Source of the DNA: Rotaria macrura
Lineage: Eukaryota; Rotifera; Eurotatoria; Philodinida; Philodinidae
Length of the DNA: 64,000 bases
Assembly (NCBI GenBank): GCA_900239685.1
Contig: OENT01000222.1
Coordinates: forward strand, 1 to 64,000
Direction of reading: 5' to 3'
The first letter of the stretch is position 1. Each line of letters begins with the position of its first letter. The position numbers were made by a program, and so were the translations under genes. Shown here piece by piece: positions 11,858 to 25,809 of the stretch. The notes below the pieces were generated by a model. That model saw only the letters and a program-made list of their open reading frames with translations. It made no database searches and was not told the DNA's origin.

Positions 11858-13469
11858 ATTTTTAGTGAATTTTTTTCAAAAACAGTCGTGTAAAATAGAG
11901 AAGTTCCATTCAAAGAACTATAGTGAAAGTTTATCATGAGCAGTCGGATTTCAAAAGAATAAATGCATAGCTCAATGATAATTGTTCATCATGATTTCAT
12001 CGTTTTACATCCTATCAATTTGACTCAAGTAGCAGAAGATTGTTGTTTTTTTTTGTTGAGCCTTGATTGAAACTTCACTCGTGAAACATTGTAAAGACAT
12101 TTATTTTACTACACTTCAATTATAAAATCATTGTCGGATTACATGAGATCGTTCTTTCTGCCACTGAGCAGAAAAGATATGAGAAAGTTCACGGTGTTAA
12201 ACAATTAATTGTTGAAAATTAATCGTTATTACTTAGAAAAAATTAGTAAGATTTTTTCAAAAAAACCAACTCTTTCATATCACTCATTGAAATCATCATA
12301 AAACATTTTTTGCTCTGTGATCTAAGCTCGAGATTTTCATGAGATCACTCTGATTATAAGCTCGTCATATCTTATTTATATTCAAGTTTTCATAGGAAAT
12401 CGAATAGAAGAAAACGTTTGTTTTTCTACTACTTTGCGTCAGTTCATCAAATAGATACATCTGCAAGAATGTGAAAATTGTAAGAGACTTGTAAGAAAAA
12501 GAAACTCCCCTTGATTTAACGTTTATATAAATATTCTCATCAGAAGATGAGCCCCAACAATAAACGAATTTCTTAAAAATGTCCACCGAAAAGAAGATTA
12601 AATCGGTCAATGTTTTAGATTTCACTATTAATTGATAGAAAAGAGAAAGAATGATATACGATACAGGTACAATTTTTTTCTCGCTGGATAAAAACAGTAA
12701 CTTAACAGTAATCATATCATTTTCACAAGAATAACATACCGCAGATCAAATTGATATAACATATTTTAGAAAATAGCATAATGATCATGTCGTATGGAAA
12801 GTCAGACAGTTATGATATCTTATTTATTTCACTTTGTAAAAATCAATCGATCCGCACAATTATGAATTCAATCATAGTTTCCAACATCTAAAATTCAAAG
12901 GATCACTAAACATATGTCGTTTATGTATATTTTGTTTTCTACTCTCGTGAAACGTAAAAATAACCGACATTGCATTGCATGTCCCTGATTTTCAAACCAA
13001 TTGAAAACGAAGGTTAAGGGGGCGAGAGATTTACATTCTAATCCGACCATGACCTTTAAATTTCAAATTATTATCAATGACATTTGAAAATTTTGCGTCG
13101 TGCATTGGAACTCGTTATTTGTAATGTTCTGAAAAAATTTAACGAAATCCTAGATGACTTATAGTGAAAATCGATTGAATATGTTCATTAACAGGAAAAA
13201 CTTGTCAAGTGTCCACTAACTTGCATCCTCGATCGATTCCATTGAAAGTGTAGATTGATGATCATACATAAAACATGCGTTGTCTCTGTATGATAGAAAA
13301 AGTTCGTGTTCGTACACATTGGTTTTTATTCGTAAACTAATTTTCGTTTGCAATACTTAATATGTATACAAGCCGACTAAGAAAGAAGCACACCATCGAT
13401 ATACATTTGATTTTGCAACAAAAAAGAGGGATATTGTTTCGAAAAAAGAGAAAACGTAAAAACAAAAGC
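11858..13469. other. Intergenic between convergent p24 and MNX genes
   Basis: AT-rich sequence between two genes that converge on it, so it should hold both 3' UTRs. The longest frame (12365-12715, minus) has low-complexity content with no motif and no plausible splice partners. A somewhat more GC-rich patch at 13010-13050 has no visible structure. Confidence 0.55.
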
Positions 13470-14645
13470 TTAAGAAGGACTCATAGTAGCTAATGATGAT
13501 GTTGAATCAGCCGTATCGGATGGTTCTCCTTTGATAAGCATGGGTGTTGATGATTGTTCTGAAGGACCAGATGGGAGTTTTTTGTTGCGTTTCCATTTCA
13601 TTCGACGGTTTTGAAACCTAATATAATCGTACGAAATTAGAAAAAAGTGAAACGATGAGTTTTTACCATATCTTTATTTGTGTTTCGCTTAACATTAAAG
13701 ATGTTGCAACTTCAAAACGCTATAAAATAACGAAAGCAGAAGATTTCTTTTGAGAAATTCAAAATAATTTATTTTATATTTTACTTTTGATTTTGATAAA
13801 TATTTATTTTCTCGAAATTGGTTTTCAAGTTCAAGTAATTGTTGAGATGTAAACGCTGTGCGTGGCCGACGCGATTTTCCATAATATGAAATAGTCGAAC
13901 CTTAATAACATAATTTATTCTTTTTAATTTTAACGGTATTTTATTTCCTGCTATAGTAGAATCATCATCATCATCGACGCATATGATCATCACATTGATT
14001 TCTTGATCATAGTAATAAGTTGAACAAATATATCTTGGGCGCTCAATTGACTTTTGATCATGTGTGTCAACAATTATACCGACTTCCTCTATCTCTCTTA
14101 GTCTGATCATCATCAACAACATCAGCAAATCAAAAAAAAAAGAGGAATGTGTGAAAAATCGCGTCTTACCATAATCAATAAGCAATTAATGAACTCGATG
14201 TCTGCGAGTGTAAGAAACGACAAGTGAAAAAAATCCACTCAACATCAATAATCAATAATTATCATTTCTTTTCTCAATGAAAATCGAGTTGTATTGTAAA
14301 TCGATTTTTGGACTCTGACATAGTTGAATATAGTTTCTCATCTCGAATAACTAACTGTCAAACATAATTACCTTGATAGGATGTTCCATTAAGTTTATGT
14401 AATTGATAAAAATCATTTGGACAAGATGGATTTGTTCCAAGTGGAAAGGATCTCATTGAATTCGATTTGCTATGGTTTTGTTCATTTAGATGAGCAGCAA
14501 CGGCAGCATTTTTGCAGAATATATTATATAATTGTTGTACACTATTGTTTAAAATAAATTGATGTTGTTCGTCAATCGAACTCGTTTCTTCTTCGTGTTT
14601 ATCATTTTGATCACCGAGAATCGAAGCTATTGAAAATGTTGTCAT
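13470..14645 (-). CDS. mnx: MNX-class (HB9/exex) homeobox transcription factor, four exons
   Basis: Minus-strand exons 14372-14645, 13785-13900, 13667-13719 and 13470-13617 join in phase to 196 residues, short for the family. The homeodomain is unmistakable. Its N-terminal arm reads [16 protein letters not shown], helix 2 carries [10 protein letters not shown], and helix 3 reads [19 protein letters not shown] with W48, F49, N51 and R53 in place. The [16 protein letters not shown] start and [10 protein letters not shown] together are diagnostic of MNX. One intron falls before homeodomain residue 31 and another splits the codon for W48. The N-terminus has FSIASIL (residues 4-10), an eh1-type motif that recruits Groucho/TLE co-repressors, as at the MNX N-terminus. 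The tail is Ser/Thr-rich and ends at MSPS. In other animals MNX specifies motor neurons and gut or pancreatic endoderm, and mainly represses. The start is the first ATG before the eh1 motif. Confidence 0.92.
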
Positions 14646-14860
14646 GATTTTCAGTTATTCACTCTGAAGCCTAAATGATTCTACAATAACTTGTTGAAAA
14701 ACAGAGAAACAGAAGCAGAAAGAGAGAAGGAGAGAAAATGAGACTCATGATCGATCAATCAAAATTATCATCATCATCGTCTAATTTTTTTGCAGTTGTT
14801 CTCTGCGTTCTTCAGTCAACAATTGACGCAAGCAGGAAAAATACGGAGTTAGCAGTTATA

Positions 14861-14905
14861 AGAGAGAGAGAGAGAGATAACACCTCGTACTCTCTCTCTC
14901 TCTCT
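14861..14905. repeat. Complementary (AG)n and (CT)n microsatellites
   Basis: (AG)8 at 14861-14876 and (CT)8 at 14890-14905, separated by 13 bases. They are reverse complements, so the pair can form a hairpin. This is an interrupted inverted microsatellite upstream of MNX. Confidence 0.8.
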
Positions 14906-15109
14906 GTGTCCCTCTTTTGCTCAATAAAATCCAATTGAACACGATTATCTGTCATTGAATGAAACGAGAACTGTGTTTGTGTATATATTTACTCTCCCAT
15001 CATCGCTTATTAATTGACGGATATTAAAATATGTCAAGCGCAAGCTGTCCACGACTACTAACACTAACACGACAAATCATGATCAAAAGACAGTAACAGT
15101 GAGAAAAAG

Positions 15110-15133
15110 AGAGAGAGAGAGAGAGGGGGGGGG
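15110..15133. repeat. (GA)n followed by a G9 run
   Basis: A GA microsatellite continuing directly into nine consecutive G. Prone to slippage and length error in assembly. Confidence 0.8.
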
Positions 15134-15804
15134 AGCGAAAGGAACTCTTTAATTTAGTGATAAAGAAAAACGATGAATTTCATTGAAGGACAAAAGTAGT
15201 TTATTTTTTCTTGTCATGTATATTAACTTCTACATAGGCGATAGTTATTCTTTGTTCAAGTGTATGTTTGCATGTCGAAAGTGGATTGTGAGAAGTTGGA
15301 CACGGCTGATAAATGTTGTATTCATATATAGTTATCAAGTGCCAAAGCATGACAAGTAGATGATCAACACCTATGTTGTCTTCATCAATGCAACTGAACA
15401 GAAATAAAACTACCGTTTGAAAATGAGGCAAATTTTAAAAAATATGAAAATAAATAGTCAATACTAAAAGAAAAGTTTGTATGTTATACAAGTAACTGAT
15501 TTTCGTTCAATCTTAGATTAGAAGAAAGAAACACAAGTAATCAACTAGACACGGAATTCTCGTATGTATAAAAAAGTTGCTAAGAACTTTTTTTCTGAGT
15601 TTTTAACTACAATTTAATTGAGAACAAATAATACAACGACATGTCAATGTACCACTTAATAATGAAAGTATTCGTTAGAAAATTTGTTCATTTTCAAAAT
15701 ACCTAGATATCATCAATCAGAATTAATTTTAGCTATTTAGAACGAAAATATGATACACTTCCTAAACAAAAATGTTCAAATATTTTATTCTGAATTAAAA
15801 CTGA

Positions 15805-16239
15805 TTAAGTATGCAGTGATATATTCATGGAATTAATCAACAATATTGTTGAGTCCATCGCTACGTTGGACAAGAGTATTTTTCTTCTATTGATGTCGTT
15901 TATTTTTCGAACTCCATCATTAGGTTGGTATAGATTTAAGACGTCGATTAAATTACAAGCACACAAAGAAAATTCACATTTAATAGCGTAATCGGTGCTC
16001 TGAAAAACTGTCATATAGAAAAACTTTATTGGAATTTTAAAGGAGATAGTGTTTCTTGACAAATATGCAAGAGAATCACACGTGAAATTGTGCAAAGTAA
16101 CGATTTTTAAATTTCCATTAAACGATTTCTTGGAAGTGAACAAACTCGGAATAAGTTGAAACTTTTCAAACATACAGTTAAGAAGAACATCAAATTTGAA
16201 TTTTAGCTCACTCCTTGTTATTTTTCTACAAGTCCACAT
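15805..16239 (-). CDS. Possible small unknown ORF
   Basis: An uninterrupted minus-strand frame of 144 residues in otherwise non-coding sequence. It starts MWTCRKITRSE and contains several Cys (CMFEKF, FTCDSLAY, CEFSLCACNL). No domain, signal peptide or membrane segment is recognised, and no neighbouring exons join to it. It is about twice the chance length for this base composition, so it could be a real orphan, a gene relic or noise. Confidence 0.25.
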   Translation of the reverse strand: MWTCRKITRSELKFKFDVLLNCMFEKFQLIPSLFTSKKSFNGNLKIVTLHNFTCDSLAYLSRNTISFKIPIKFFYMTVFQSTDYAIKCEFSLCACNLIDVLNLYQPNDGVRKINDINRRKILLSNVAMDSTILLINSMNISLHT

Positions 16240-18932
16240 CTTAAAGGATATTAAGCAGACAAATTAAATAATAGCTATTCATAAAAATTTGATTGAGTTG
16301 CAAAGCTCAATTATGTAGATCAAGTCAGGGATAGAAAACGAGGTATGTCATGCTCACATTAAAACAACTTGAATATACGCAGATCATTTATTTCTGTAAG
16401 TATTTGCTCATATCTTTTTTTCTCGTATGTCATTATCAAACACATCAGGTATATTTGTTTGCGATATTTGTTTTGAATATAGTGTTCATATTATCGAAAT
16501 CATTGATATTCATGAGATAATAGACACTGCTATCAGTTTTTATCAGAAAATGTGTTAATAAAAATTGATTGTTTTTCGTCCAATTGAATCATTTCATTTA
16601 TTTATCTTTTGACAATTTATCGAAGTTAATTTGTATTATTATTTCGACGAATACTTTGTTTTCTATCATGTAATTCAACGATAATAATAATGAATCTTGT
16701 ATATAGAACATATGTACTCGTTGGTGATTTTTATCATTTAATCTTTCGTAATCAATTATACAAATATTTCGTAGAGAAGTTGATTGAATTAATTTAACAA
16801 CGTTGTGGTGTCAATCGACATGGAATGTTTTATAATGAAATGTACATCATGTCTACTTCATTTTCTTTCTATTTCTTTGTTGTTTCTAAAAAGTATTATA
16901 AAATAAACTCTTGAAAAAGTCAACGTTGATCTGAAATACATGCGAATAACGATACATTCGACTATTTGTAAAAAATGGTCTTTTTCTTAGATTTTCACAA
17001 ATATGATCATTTTCATGTTTTGCCTATTGAGAAAAAAATATTAAGATGATTCTAGTAGTTGAATTACTAAAATGAATAAAATCCAGTCATCGATTTTTCT
17101 CATAATCCTTAAAAGTGGTGTATATTAAAAAGATTGTTCTTCCATAGAAATAAAAAGTATCGATGTTTTGTATTTATCAAGTTAAACTGGATAATGGTTG
17201 CTTGTTCATGTGTTTATAATCCATAGTACAGTCTAAAGATAGATTTGAGAAAAACAAAAGAGTGAATGTCATTTGCAAAAGAAAACGTTATATTAATTCA
17301 ACTCTTTTCTCTAGTACTCACTTGTAAATTATGACGAGTTTGAGAAACTCTAAGGGATACACTATGATTTAAGTGAATCTATAGCATTTGTGGAAACAGT
17401 GTACACTATGAAAGTAGTAGTGACATTCAAGATCCATGTGTTTGATTTCAAACATAGCTCAAAATTCAGTCCATATTCGATTTGCTTGCAAAGAAATTTG
17501 CTCAAGCTTTTCAAGTATCTTCTCTTCATCTGAAAAAAAAGAACTTTCCAAAGTAATAATGTATACTACAAAATTTAAAATGAATGATTCAAACAATGGA
17601 AAATTGGCACCTTGAAAAACTTTTTATTCAAGAAAGACTGAAGTTTTATATACGAACTATTTTGATCGATTTCTTCAATTTAAATGAAGTCATACGTTGG
17701 CATATGAAGGTTTGTTGTCAGTAGAATGATCTTGATCCTTATCCATGTACCACGTAGACGTAGTCGTTGAATTTAAATTTTTTTCAAGTGACAACAAAGT
17801 ATATACTGAAAAGGATGTTACTTGAAAATTGACTGTTCACACGAGTCAATCTGCATTATATAGAATAGCGTTTATTTTTGTTTAATCTTGTATTAATTGA
17901 ATTGTAATTGAAGTAAGATCAGTTATTCTGTATCATATTAGGAGAATTTTTTTACTGGTGACTTGCATTCGTTTTAACTATACTTTCGTTACATATTTTA
18001 ACATGTTTACTAACTTGTAAAAAGACTATATTTAGCGAAACTGCACGAAGACTAGATACTCTATGAAAATAATCAATTGGCAATATTCGAGGTGCTTTTT
18101 TAAGTTTTTGCAGATGTTTTAGTTTATGAAAAACAAGTCATTTCTAATGGTTTCTTCTATTTTACTGAAGTCAAGTCAATTCGTGAACTGATATTCTCAA
18201 GTTTGACTTTTAGATATGGTAGACATAGGATCATTCTCTGATACCATTTGACTATGATACTCATCAATTTTATTGATTCTACATTTTCAAGGATGCAGTG
18301 CATATTCAACAGAGGTATTTTAACAGTGATAAGAGAGAATGTTCTTCATAAAACTGTTGATTAGTGTATTAGTATGAAAGAGTCGATCAAATAGATGTAA
18401 TTCGTTTTGAAACTGGAAAGAAGGAATCATTTCATTTTGAAAAAAAAAGCTCCACCCAGACATACATTCTTCTTGTTCTTAGTTATTTGAAAAGTTTTAA
18501 GGTAAATGTTAACAAATGATATTGCTTTTTATCCCAGCATTCTAATTAAAATTGCAACAATAGCAACTTCTTTTTATCTCGGTGAAGTTCACTATGCAAA
18601 AGTAACCATCGTTTACTATTCTCTTATCTATGTCACAAAGCTATTACGAATAGTTAAGCTTGAACTGTTTATTTTCTTTATTGTTTGAAAATTGAATATA
18701 TATATTTATTTATTTATATACATGAAAACATAGTTGACGATAAAGTTGAACAGTTTTTAATTAAAAATTTAAGAAAACTTCAAGTCCCACCCCTAATGGA
18801 GATAGAAGTAAAAACCAACTTCTTTCGTTAGGAAAATGTATGTGCCTTAGTATATTTTAATTACATCAAGAACTAGCGATGCAACCAATCCGAGGCTTTG
18901 ACATTAGGTGCAAATAGAGTTGGATTTATTGT

Positions 18933-19168
18933 CAAATGAGATTTGAATTTAGATTTGGTCTAAAAGTACCCAAATCTGATGAGACTTTGTAAGATAATGT
19001 ACCTAGAAGGCAAAAAAACATCGCAAGTCTAATAAATTGTTTAGATTTGTTATAGATTTGGGTTTGGCATTTTGTCTGTATTATTTAGATTGAGATTTGG
19101 TTTCAGTGTAGCCCAACTACAAAGTTGGACTCATGTCAGATTGAAAAACAAATCCCAAATCCATCCAT
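18933..19168. repeat. Patch of repeated GATTTGG/CCAAATC motifs
   Basis: GATTTGG or its complement, exact or with one change, recurs about six or seven times on both strands in some 240 bases. The patch also holds a small perfect stem (CCAACT, 4 bases, AGTTGG). No terminal repeats or target duplication could be drawn. It may be a degenerate transposon relic. Confidence 0.35.
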
Positions 19169-22100
19169 GATTCGTAGCACCCATATCAAGAATAAAACAT
19201 TGCTTCAATTCTGTGATTTCTAAGACCAAAAAGAGAGCTGTGAACGAAGTGAAGTTTTGCTGTATAAATCTGGAAATCTACTTAGTCAAGCGATAAGACT
19301 TTTTCTTTTACAGAAGTTAACCACAACTTTCCAGTAACAACAACCTTCTTTTTATTTTCAATTTTACTTGATCAATGGAGAAGATATTTCTCTTTCAATC
19401 TGTTAAACAACGCCAGGCATTCTTGCTTACTTCAATCGAGAGTTCTAAACATCTTACAGGGAAGCTTTGACATTGTTTAACTCACTGCAGATCAATCTAA
19501 ACAGTAATGTGTTTGGGCGAGTCGATGAAACACATTTGAACGATGTTGTTAGTCCTTCGTCTCATTTTTATTTCACGTCCAAACGAAAGACCGAGAGAAT
19601 ACAAATAAAGTCGTAAAAATCTCAGGAATCTTCTACAGACTAACTTACAAAAATTTATAATCGAGTGTCTTTCGTTCCCAGTGACAAAAATGACTGATAG
19701 TACCATTCGAATTAGTTTGTTGAACATACTCAAAACTCACTAATGTTCAAACTGATCAATGGTTAGTTAAACAATGTCGAAACTTCTACGTAAGATGTTT
19801 ATAACTGCTGATTGAAATATGATAGAATGTCCGCCGTTACAGAGTAGATTGACGAAGAAATATTTTCTCTATCGACGCAGTGAAATCGACAAGAAGACGG
19901 TTGACACAGGTATTGTTACTAGAAAGTTTTGGTTACTATTTGGACTAGCGATAGGTTTTTCCGAGATATGCAAAAAAATTTAATTTCCTTCACGAGGCTC
20001 GTTTCGGTGATGAATATCACAGATTTCTCAATGCCTTTGTTCTAAAACTAATTAAAAAATGTAAAACTAGGTGATACTTTCATGTCGACAATTCAGGTTC
20101 AGATGTTATTACAGATACTTTTTTCTCTATGTTAATTGACTAGTGATGAACAAGTTTCTCTGCTTACTTGCCTTGACTTTGCTCAAGAAATTAGTCAAAA
20201 ATAGTGAATATCCATTTTCTTCAATTATATTGTACTGTATATGACGGCACATTTTATTTTTGCAGAAAACCTTCAGTAGTTTATCAATTTATCGTTTGTC
20301 TGCATAGATGGACGTAGAATAAATACGGTCGTATGGAAAAATAATTTAATTATCGAAACTGAAAATACTCATGTAAATTGCAGAAATTAGATATATCTTC
20401 ACGAAATGAAATTGTTATGTTATTGTTACGGTAGAATCGATCTTAATTTTATGTTAAATGTCAAAGAAGAGTGTCTTTTCTTCGTTGTTGTAATTAAAAA
20501 TACACAAGTTCTCATTACTATTACTTCAATAAGTATTAGAAGTATTCATCAAAATATAAGGCTTGAGTGAAATGAAAATATTCATTCAGCAGAAAAAAAT
20601 ATAAAATGGCAATTAAGCAGCAGCACAAAAAAAAACTTTAAATATCTTCACGTGAGTTTGCCAGAATGAATGGATATTTTTAAACATAAATATAGATCAA
20701 GTTCATTCTCAGAAATACGTTGCTTATTGAAGGATCAAACGATAATAGATTTGCATTTTTTAAACACAGGACACTGATTTTTTTTATTGAAAGGGGTTTA
20801 TTATATAGGAAACATGCGAGTTAATGAAGACAAGAGTTTTAAGTAGAAATAGAATTTTTTTGAAAATTCATGCTAGTTACTTCCATTACTCCATGATATA
20901 ATTTATGAAATTTGTTTTCCTTTTGCCAAATACGAATTTCTCATATAATTCAAGCAAAACTTAATTAATATTTAGCTTTGGTTAGGATTGCTGTTAACTG
21001 TGATATTCTGAGAGAGATGATAGATAATGAACTTGCTAGTTTTTGTTGATATTTAAAGCAAAGATTGATGAAAAACTAATCGACGGTTATATGCAAGTTT
21101 CGGTATGCATTTGTTTTAGATTCCAAGCATAGCAAATTGTTTCGAACATTTTTATTTTCGATATCATTTTTTGAGAGAACATTGCTAGTTGGTGAAGCAT
21201 GACAAATCTTTCTTAAGAATCAACAGTAGATTTTGTTTTTCTTCAGTGAATAAACGTCGAATGCTCTAAAAATATTCTATAACTATGAATGAAAGAATAT
21301 TCACTCAGTAAAATTGTTAAGTGAATCATCATTTTGCACATAGCTATGAATGAAAATAATGACTTTTATCAATGAGAACAAAACTTATTCCATACGAGTT
21401 GTAAAACTATTATTATCGATGATGGAAAAGCTCATCGGCCAAGTTCAGTTAATATAATTAATAATTTTTATGCTAACTATAGGCTCACTGCTTGTTGATA
21501 GAATTTAATCGAACTGTTTAACATATTCTAGGCTACATGGCTTCTTTGAAACTTCATAGCATTCTCTTAAATAGTCCTATATAGAAAAGTGAGAAAAAAA
21601 CATGCAATTACACTGAATGTCTAATAGAATACTTTCATAGTCGGTTCAGTGAAAAAAGGATTGAGATGTAGGAAAGTAGTTTTTTAATGTTTCATTTGTT
21701 GTCAATTTTTACCATGAGCATTGCAGTGTATAGGACTTTCAGTTTTACATAAATCTATAAAGATACTGAGTCGAAAATTTTTGACAGCAGCATTGACTTC
21801 CTCTGATATTCTTCAACAGCATTAATTTTACCATTATTCTGCCGGTAGGACTTGGATTAGGTTTTAATCGGAAATGATCGGCGGGAAGATTTTAAAAGAA
21901 AAGGAATGCATAGAAAACATTACCTGTTGTTCACTGAAAATGGAAGCAGTCGAGAAAATATGTTCACTATTGAATTCAGTTACATAGTTTCGTAGAATTT
22001 AAGAGCATTAAAATAGATTTATAGCTTAAGAATAAAATCTTACAATCTTATTTACTCTCTCTGTTGAAGTAAAACAGAGACATCCCAAAAGTTTTTTTTA

Positions 22101-25100
22101 CTTACTTTATTTTTGTGATCAGGTATGCTGTTTGTTAATCAAGGTGTTAGAATAGTTTTCAGTATATTTAAACAATACTGATATAAGTAGTAGATTTCAC
22201 ATATGTTGGTCTCTCGTCGAAAGACGTATTAACGTTCATATTTCTTCTAACCTAATGCATATGATTCATAGTTCTATCTGTTTTATTTCAAAGTGTATAC
22301 TATTCAAATGACTATTTGAAGTAAAACTCTTGGCCTGTGAAAAATTTATTTTGCACAAATCAATATCATTCGTTGGCAGTTACAAAAGATTTTTTTTTTC
22401 ATCATACTATAGAAATAAAAACGAATTTTAACTTCTGTTATTTGGTGAATTTTAATCTTTTCCCTTAGATTTTTATTTTTAATCGTTTTAGCTTGACTTA
22501 ATTATTTCGATAGAATCAATTGTTTAAACCAATGATTTATTGAGATTCTTAAAATATCGAAGTATGCATGAATACTTAATAATGAACTACTGCCATAGTT
22601 CTATGTCTGGAAACTCTATAGTAGTAGAATATTGTCAAGTATTTATCAATTACTATGATATTTAACTTTCGAAATATTGAGTTTTAATAAAATTCACTAC
22701 TTATTATTCAATCATAGACTCACTAAGAATGTTTTTATCAATGCCATCAAATGTAGACCATCTCAAATATAATATTGACGCCAATGAACAGTTTTGCGAT
22801 TAACTAGGCATGTAAGAGATAGACTTCGATGTAGAAAAGACTGCATATGTCAACATAATCTATGCATACATATGTATTTGATAAAAAGAATTCAGTTTAT
22901 GCGCAGATTTTCATGTATGTTGGGAGAAACAAGCCATTTCATTATCTTCAAACATTAATTCATATTAATGGTTTCCCCATCACTTTCTATTTATTTTGAT
23001 GATACGGAATAATTTTATGCTTCTTGACATCCCACTTCTGTCATATCCATTGTTTTGCTGCAGCGTCATCCGTTTAGATCATCATGCGTGAGTTTTAAGA
23101 AAAATTGTTCTCAAAAACTTTTTCTAGAAAAATATCTAATCTAATCCAACTAGATTTTTCTTGCTCTCTGATTCAGCTGCATTTTAAAGATGATTTTAGC
23201 AGTCTTAGGTCAAAGAAAAATCAGGCATTTCTTTCAAAATGCTATCACTCTTGACAGAAAACAATGTCTGATTACCGAGAAATGAAAGTCAAGACGTACG
23301 TTTAAGTTTGTACAACTCTGTTGTCATCGAATAGAAATCTGTTTTCCGTGGTTTTCTGATTTCGAGAAGCTGAAAAACGTATCAATAGACAGAGACAACT
23401 TTCTGAAAGTAATGTTCATGCAATAATCTAATTTATTTAATGATAGATCCATAGGTTTGAAGCTGGTGTCATTGTTAGAATCTTTTATTTCAACTACTTT
23501 GCATACTATCTTTTTTACTCACTTTGATGGAAATTTTCTCATAGAAAAAAACATGCATATATAACATTTGCTTTTTTATTCAACATTATTGACTAGTGCT
23601 TGGTCATGTTCATCGAATCGTACAATGATCAATATCTGTAATCCATTCTTGACTAGATTGCCATTGTAAAAGAATATTTAATTCATGTAACGACTGTATT
23701 ATTCAAAATTGATCTGTGTTGTATTACCGAATATTTTTACCAATTGAATCTTGGTGAAATAGAAAATAAACAATCGTAATTAGTCAAGGAGATTTGATTT
23801 AGGGTAATGACATAGATCTGTTAGTGTGCAAAAATTTTACGATTGAATGAAAATTTCCCTTCGTTGTAGCACATGTTATCGACATATGACAACGATTTTG
23901 AACAAGAGATCAAACTGCATAGGTAAACAAATTTATTGGATGATTTTTCATATTAGCGATGTTTAGTTTCGGTACGCTGATTCATAATATGTAGAAACAT
24001 TATATTTTACTGAAGGGCTTAGTGAATCGAGAGAATGCATCGAATGGTGTATAAGTTTGATTGAAATGATCTAAAAACTATCAAGTATTCAGTAGGTCGT
24101 ACCTCTCATTTTATCATAACACAGACAAACTAGATCAGTAACATCAATTTAGACGGAGATGGCATAGACGTTGAAATATACATTTGTAGCAACTCATAAA
24201 TATCTTCGATAGCATTGTAAGAATTCGATAAAAACACTAATATTATAGTATGTTTGGATTGCTCTTTTTTAAGCAGTAGAATCTAAATGAAAGAAAGAGA
24301 AATTCTCTCACAATAAGTCGATTGTCAAAAAATTGATTGAAAGGTTAATTGATGACTGTATCGTCTTTAACAGATATATTTTAGAATGATAGTATTCGGT
24401 CATTCTGATTGAATCATTTAATATTAATTAAATATAGAATATTTCTAGTATCATGTACATCAAATGATTAGTGAAACACTTGTTGTAGAATTAAAGATTT
24501 GCTGCATATTTGTGTATTGAAGGTTACATAATTTTTTCAAATGGGCATGTCTGTTCATGTTTTCGTTTGCCTATCGAAGGAGAAGGAATGACAGGAAACA
24601 AAATTTTAGCTGCTTTATTTATACTTGAGCTATACTGATAGTGATACAGCTAAGTCTAGGTTTCTTACGTAAGAATGAATAGTATGAATACTGAAGATCT
24701 ATATTAAGTACGTAGAAATAAATCAATGAGAAATCGATCTGTAATCTTCGCATGAGAAATGATCGACTCTTTTTACTATTGATAAATCAATAACGATAGT
24801 AGTAATTAGTAATATTCGCGTCATTTCGTAAAAACATACCAAAAAACATAAAGTGAAAGCGATCCAACTTTTTCATTTAATATCATGCCTGTCAGAGTGT
24901 TTAATGGGAGTGACACAGTAGATCTATCGAGAGAGACAATGGCAAATCGTAATATCATTTTATTTGATACAGTATTTAGAGAAAAAGAAGACCGAATATG
25001 TTCTATTGCAATTTCAAGAAGTAGTTGATCGCTTGATCCTTTCTATGTGAAATCAATGTATTTTCCCCAATAACTCTGAAAGCCTAATTCTGACATCAAG

Positions 25101-25432
25101 CATAATGACAACCCATGGCCGAATAAAATTGGAAAAGATATCCACGTTACTTGCAATACATCGTTAGTATTTTTAACTACCATTAAAACCTTCAAAATCC
25201 GATGATTATACGTTTGATAGTTATATTATTAAAAAAATCGAATCTTTTTTGAGGAATCAAGAAATTTCTATGAAAATTACTCATGTTTATTCTACCACAT
25301 CATTTTGAAAAACAAAAAATACAATATACGTAGTTCTCTACGAATACCGAGAAAGTTTTCGTGAGACATCTCTGAGTTATAATTATCAATCCGCAAATCA
25401 GTAAACTTCATTGTAACGATCTTCATATATTC

Positions 25433-25451
25433 TGTTGTTGTTGTTGTTGTT
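25433..25451. repeat. (TTG)n microsatellite
   Basis: About six TTG units, 360 bases upstream of the first GPCR gene. Confidence 0.7.
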
Positions 25452-25809
25452 CTTTAAGTTTTTACTTTGTCTTCATAAAAGCAGCCGTGTGTTTGTGTTA
25501 AACCGAAGGATGATCTTCTTCTTTCTAGCATGATAAAATTATACGGAAAAGAATAATTAGATGCATCAGTAAATTTATGGATTGATGTTTTGCAATGTGA
25601 CAACATCAAGATAATATAAAACTACGACGTCTACTTGATTAAATCAAATCATTTCATACAACCTCTGAAATCATTTCGTGTGAAAATTCTGTAACAAAGA
25701 AATAAGCAACTATCTGATTCATATGTTTTATTATTCATTATATAAGAGCAACAAGAAAATTATACTGTCGACAATTAAAAACGCATATTGATTCTTTCAC
25801 ACACAAAGC

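Larger units (their letters stand above)
14646..15140. promoter_or_regulatory. MNX upstream region with GA/CT tracts
   Basis: Immediately upstream of the MNX start are four purine/pyrimidine tracts: a GA-rich stretch at about 14714-14737, (AG)n at 14861-14876, (CT)n at 14890-14905, and (GA)n at about 15110-15125 running into nine G at 15125-15133. The middle two are complementary and could fold into a stem of about 15 bp. GA tracts are typical of GAGA-factor-type promoters and enhancers. A role here is inferred from position only. Confidence 0.45.
15141..25809. other. Gene-poor AT-rich region of about 10.7 kb
   Basis: Both strands carry many stops, and the reading frames are short and motif-free. 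Only 15805-16239 (minus) is long enough to list separately. 18933-19168 has a motif-rich patch, and 25433-25451 a TTG microsatellite. I saw no tRNA-like folds, transposase-like frames or telomere repeats. Confidence 0.6.

Noticed and set aside
13781-14185. 134-residue minus-strand frame overlapping the MNX gene
   Set aside because: It runs through an MNX intron and reads the homeodomain exon in the wrong frame.
15201-15431. 76-residue minus-strand frame near the GA tract
   Set aside because: No motif, no splice partner, composition like its surroundings.
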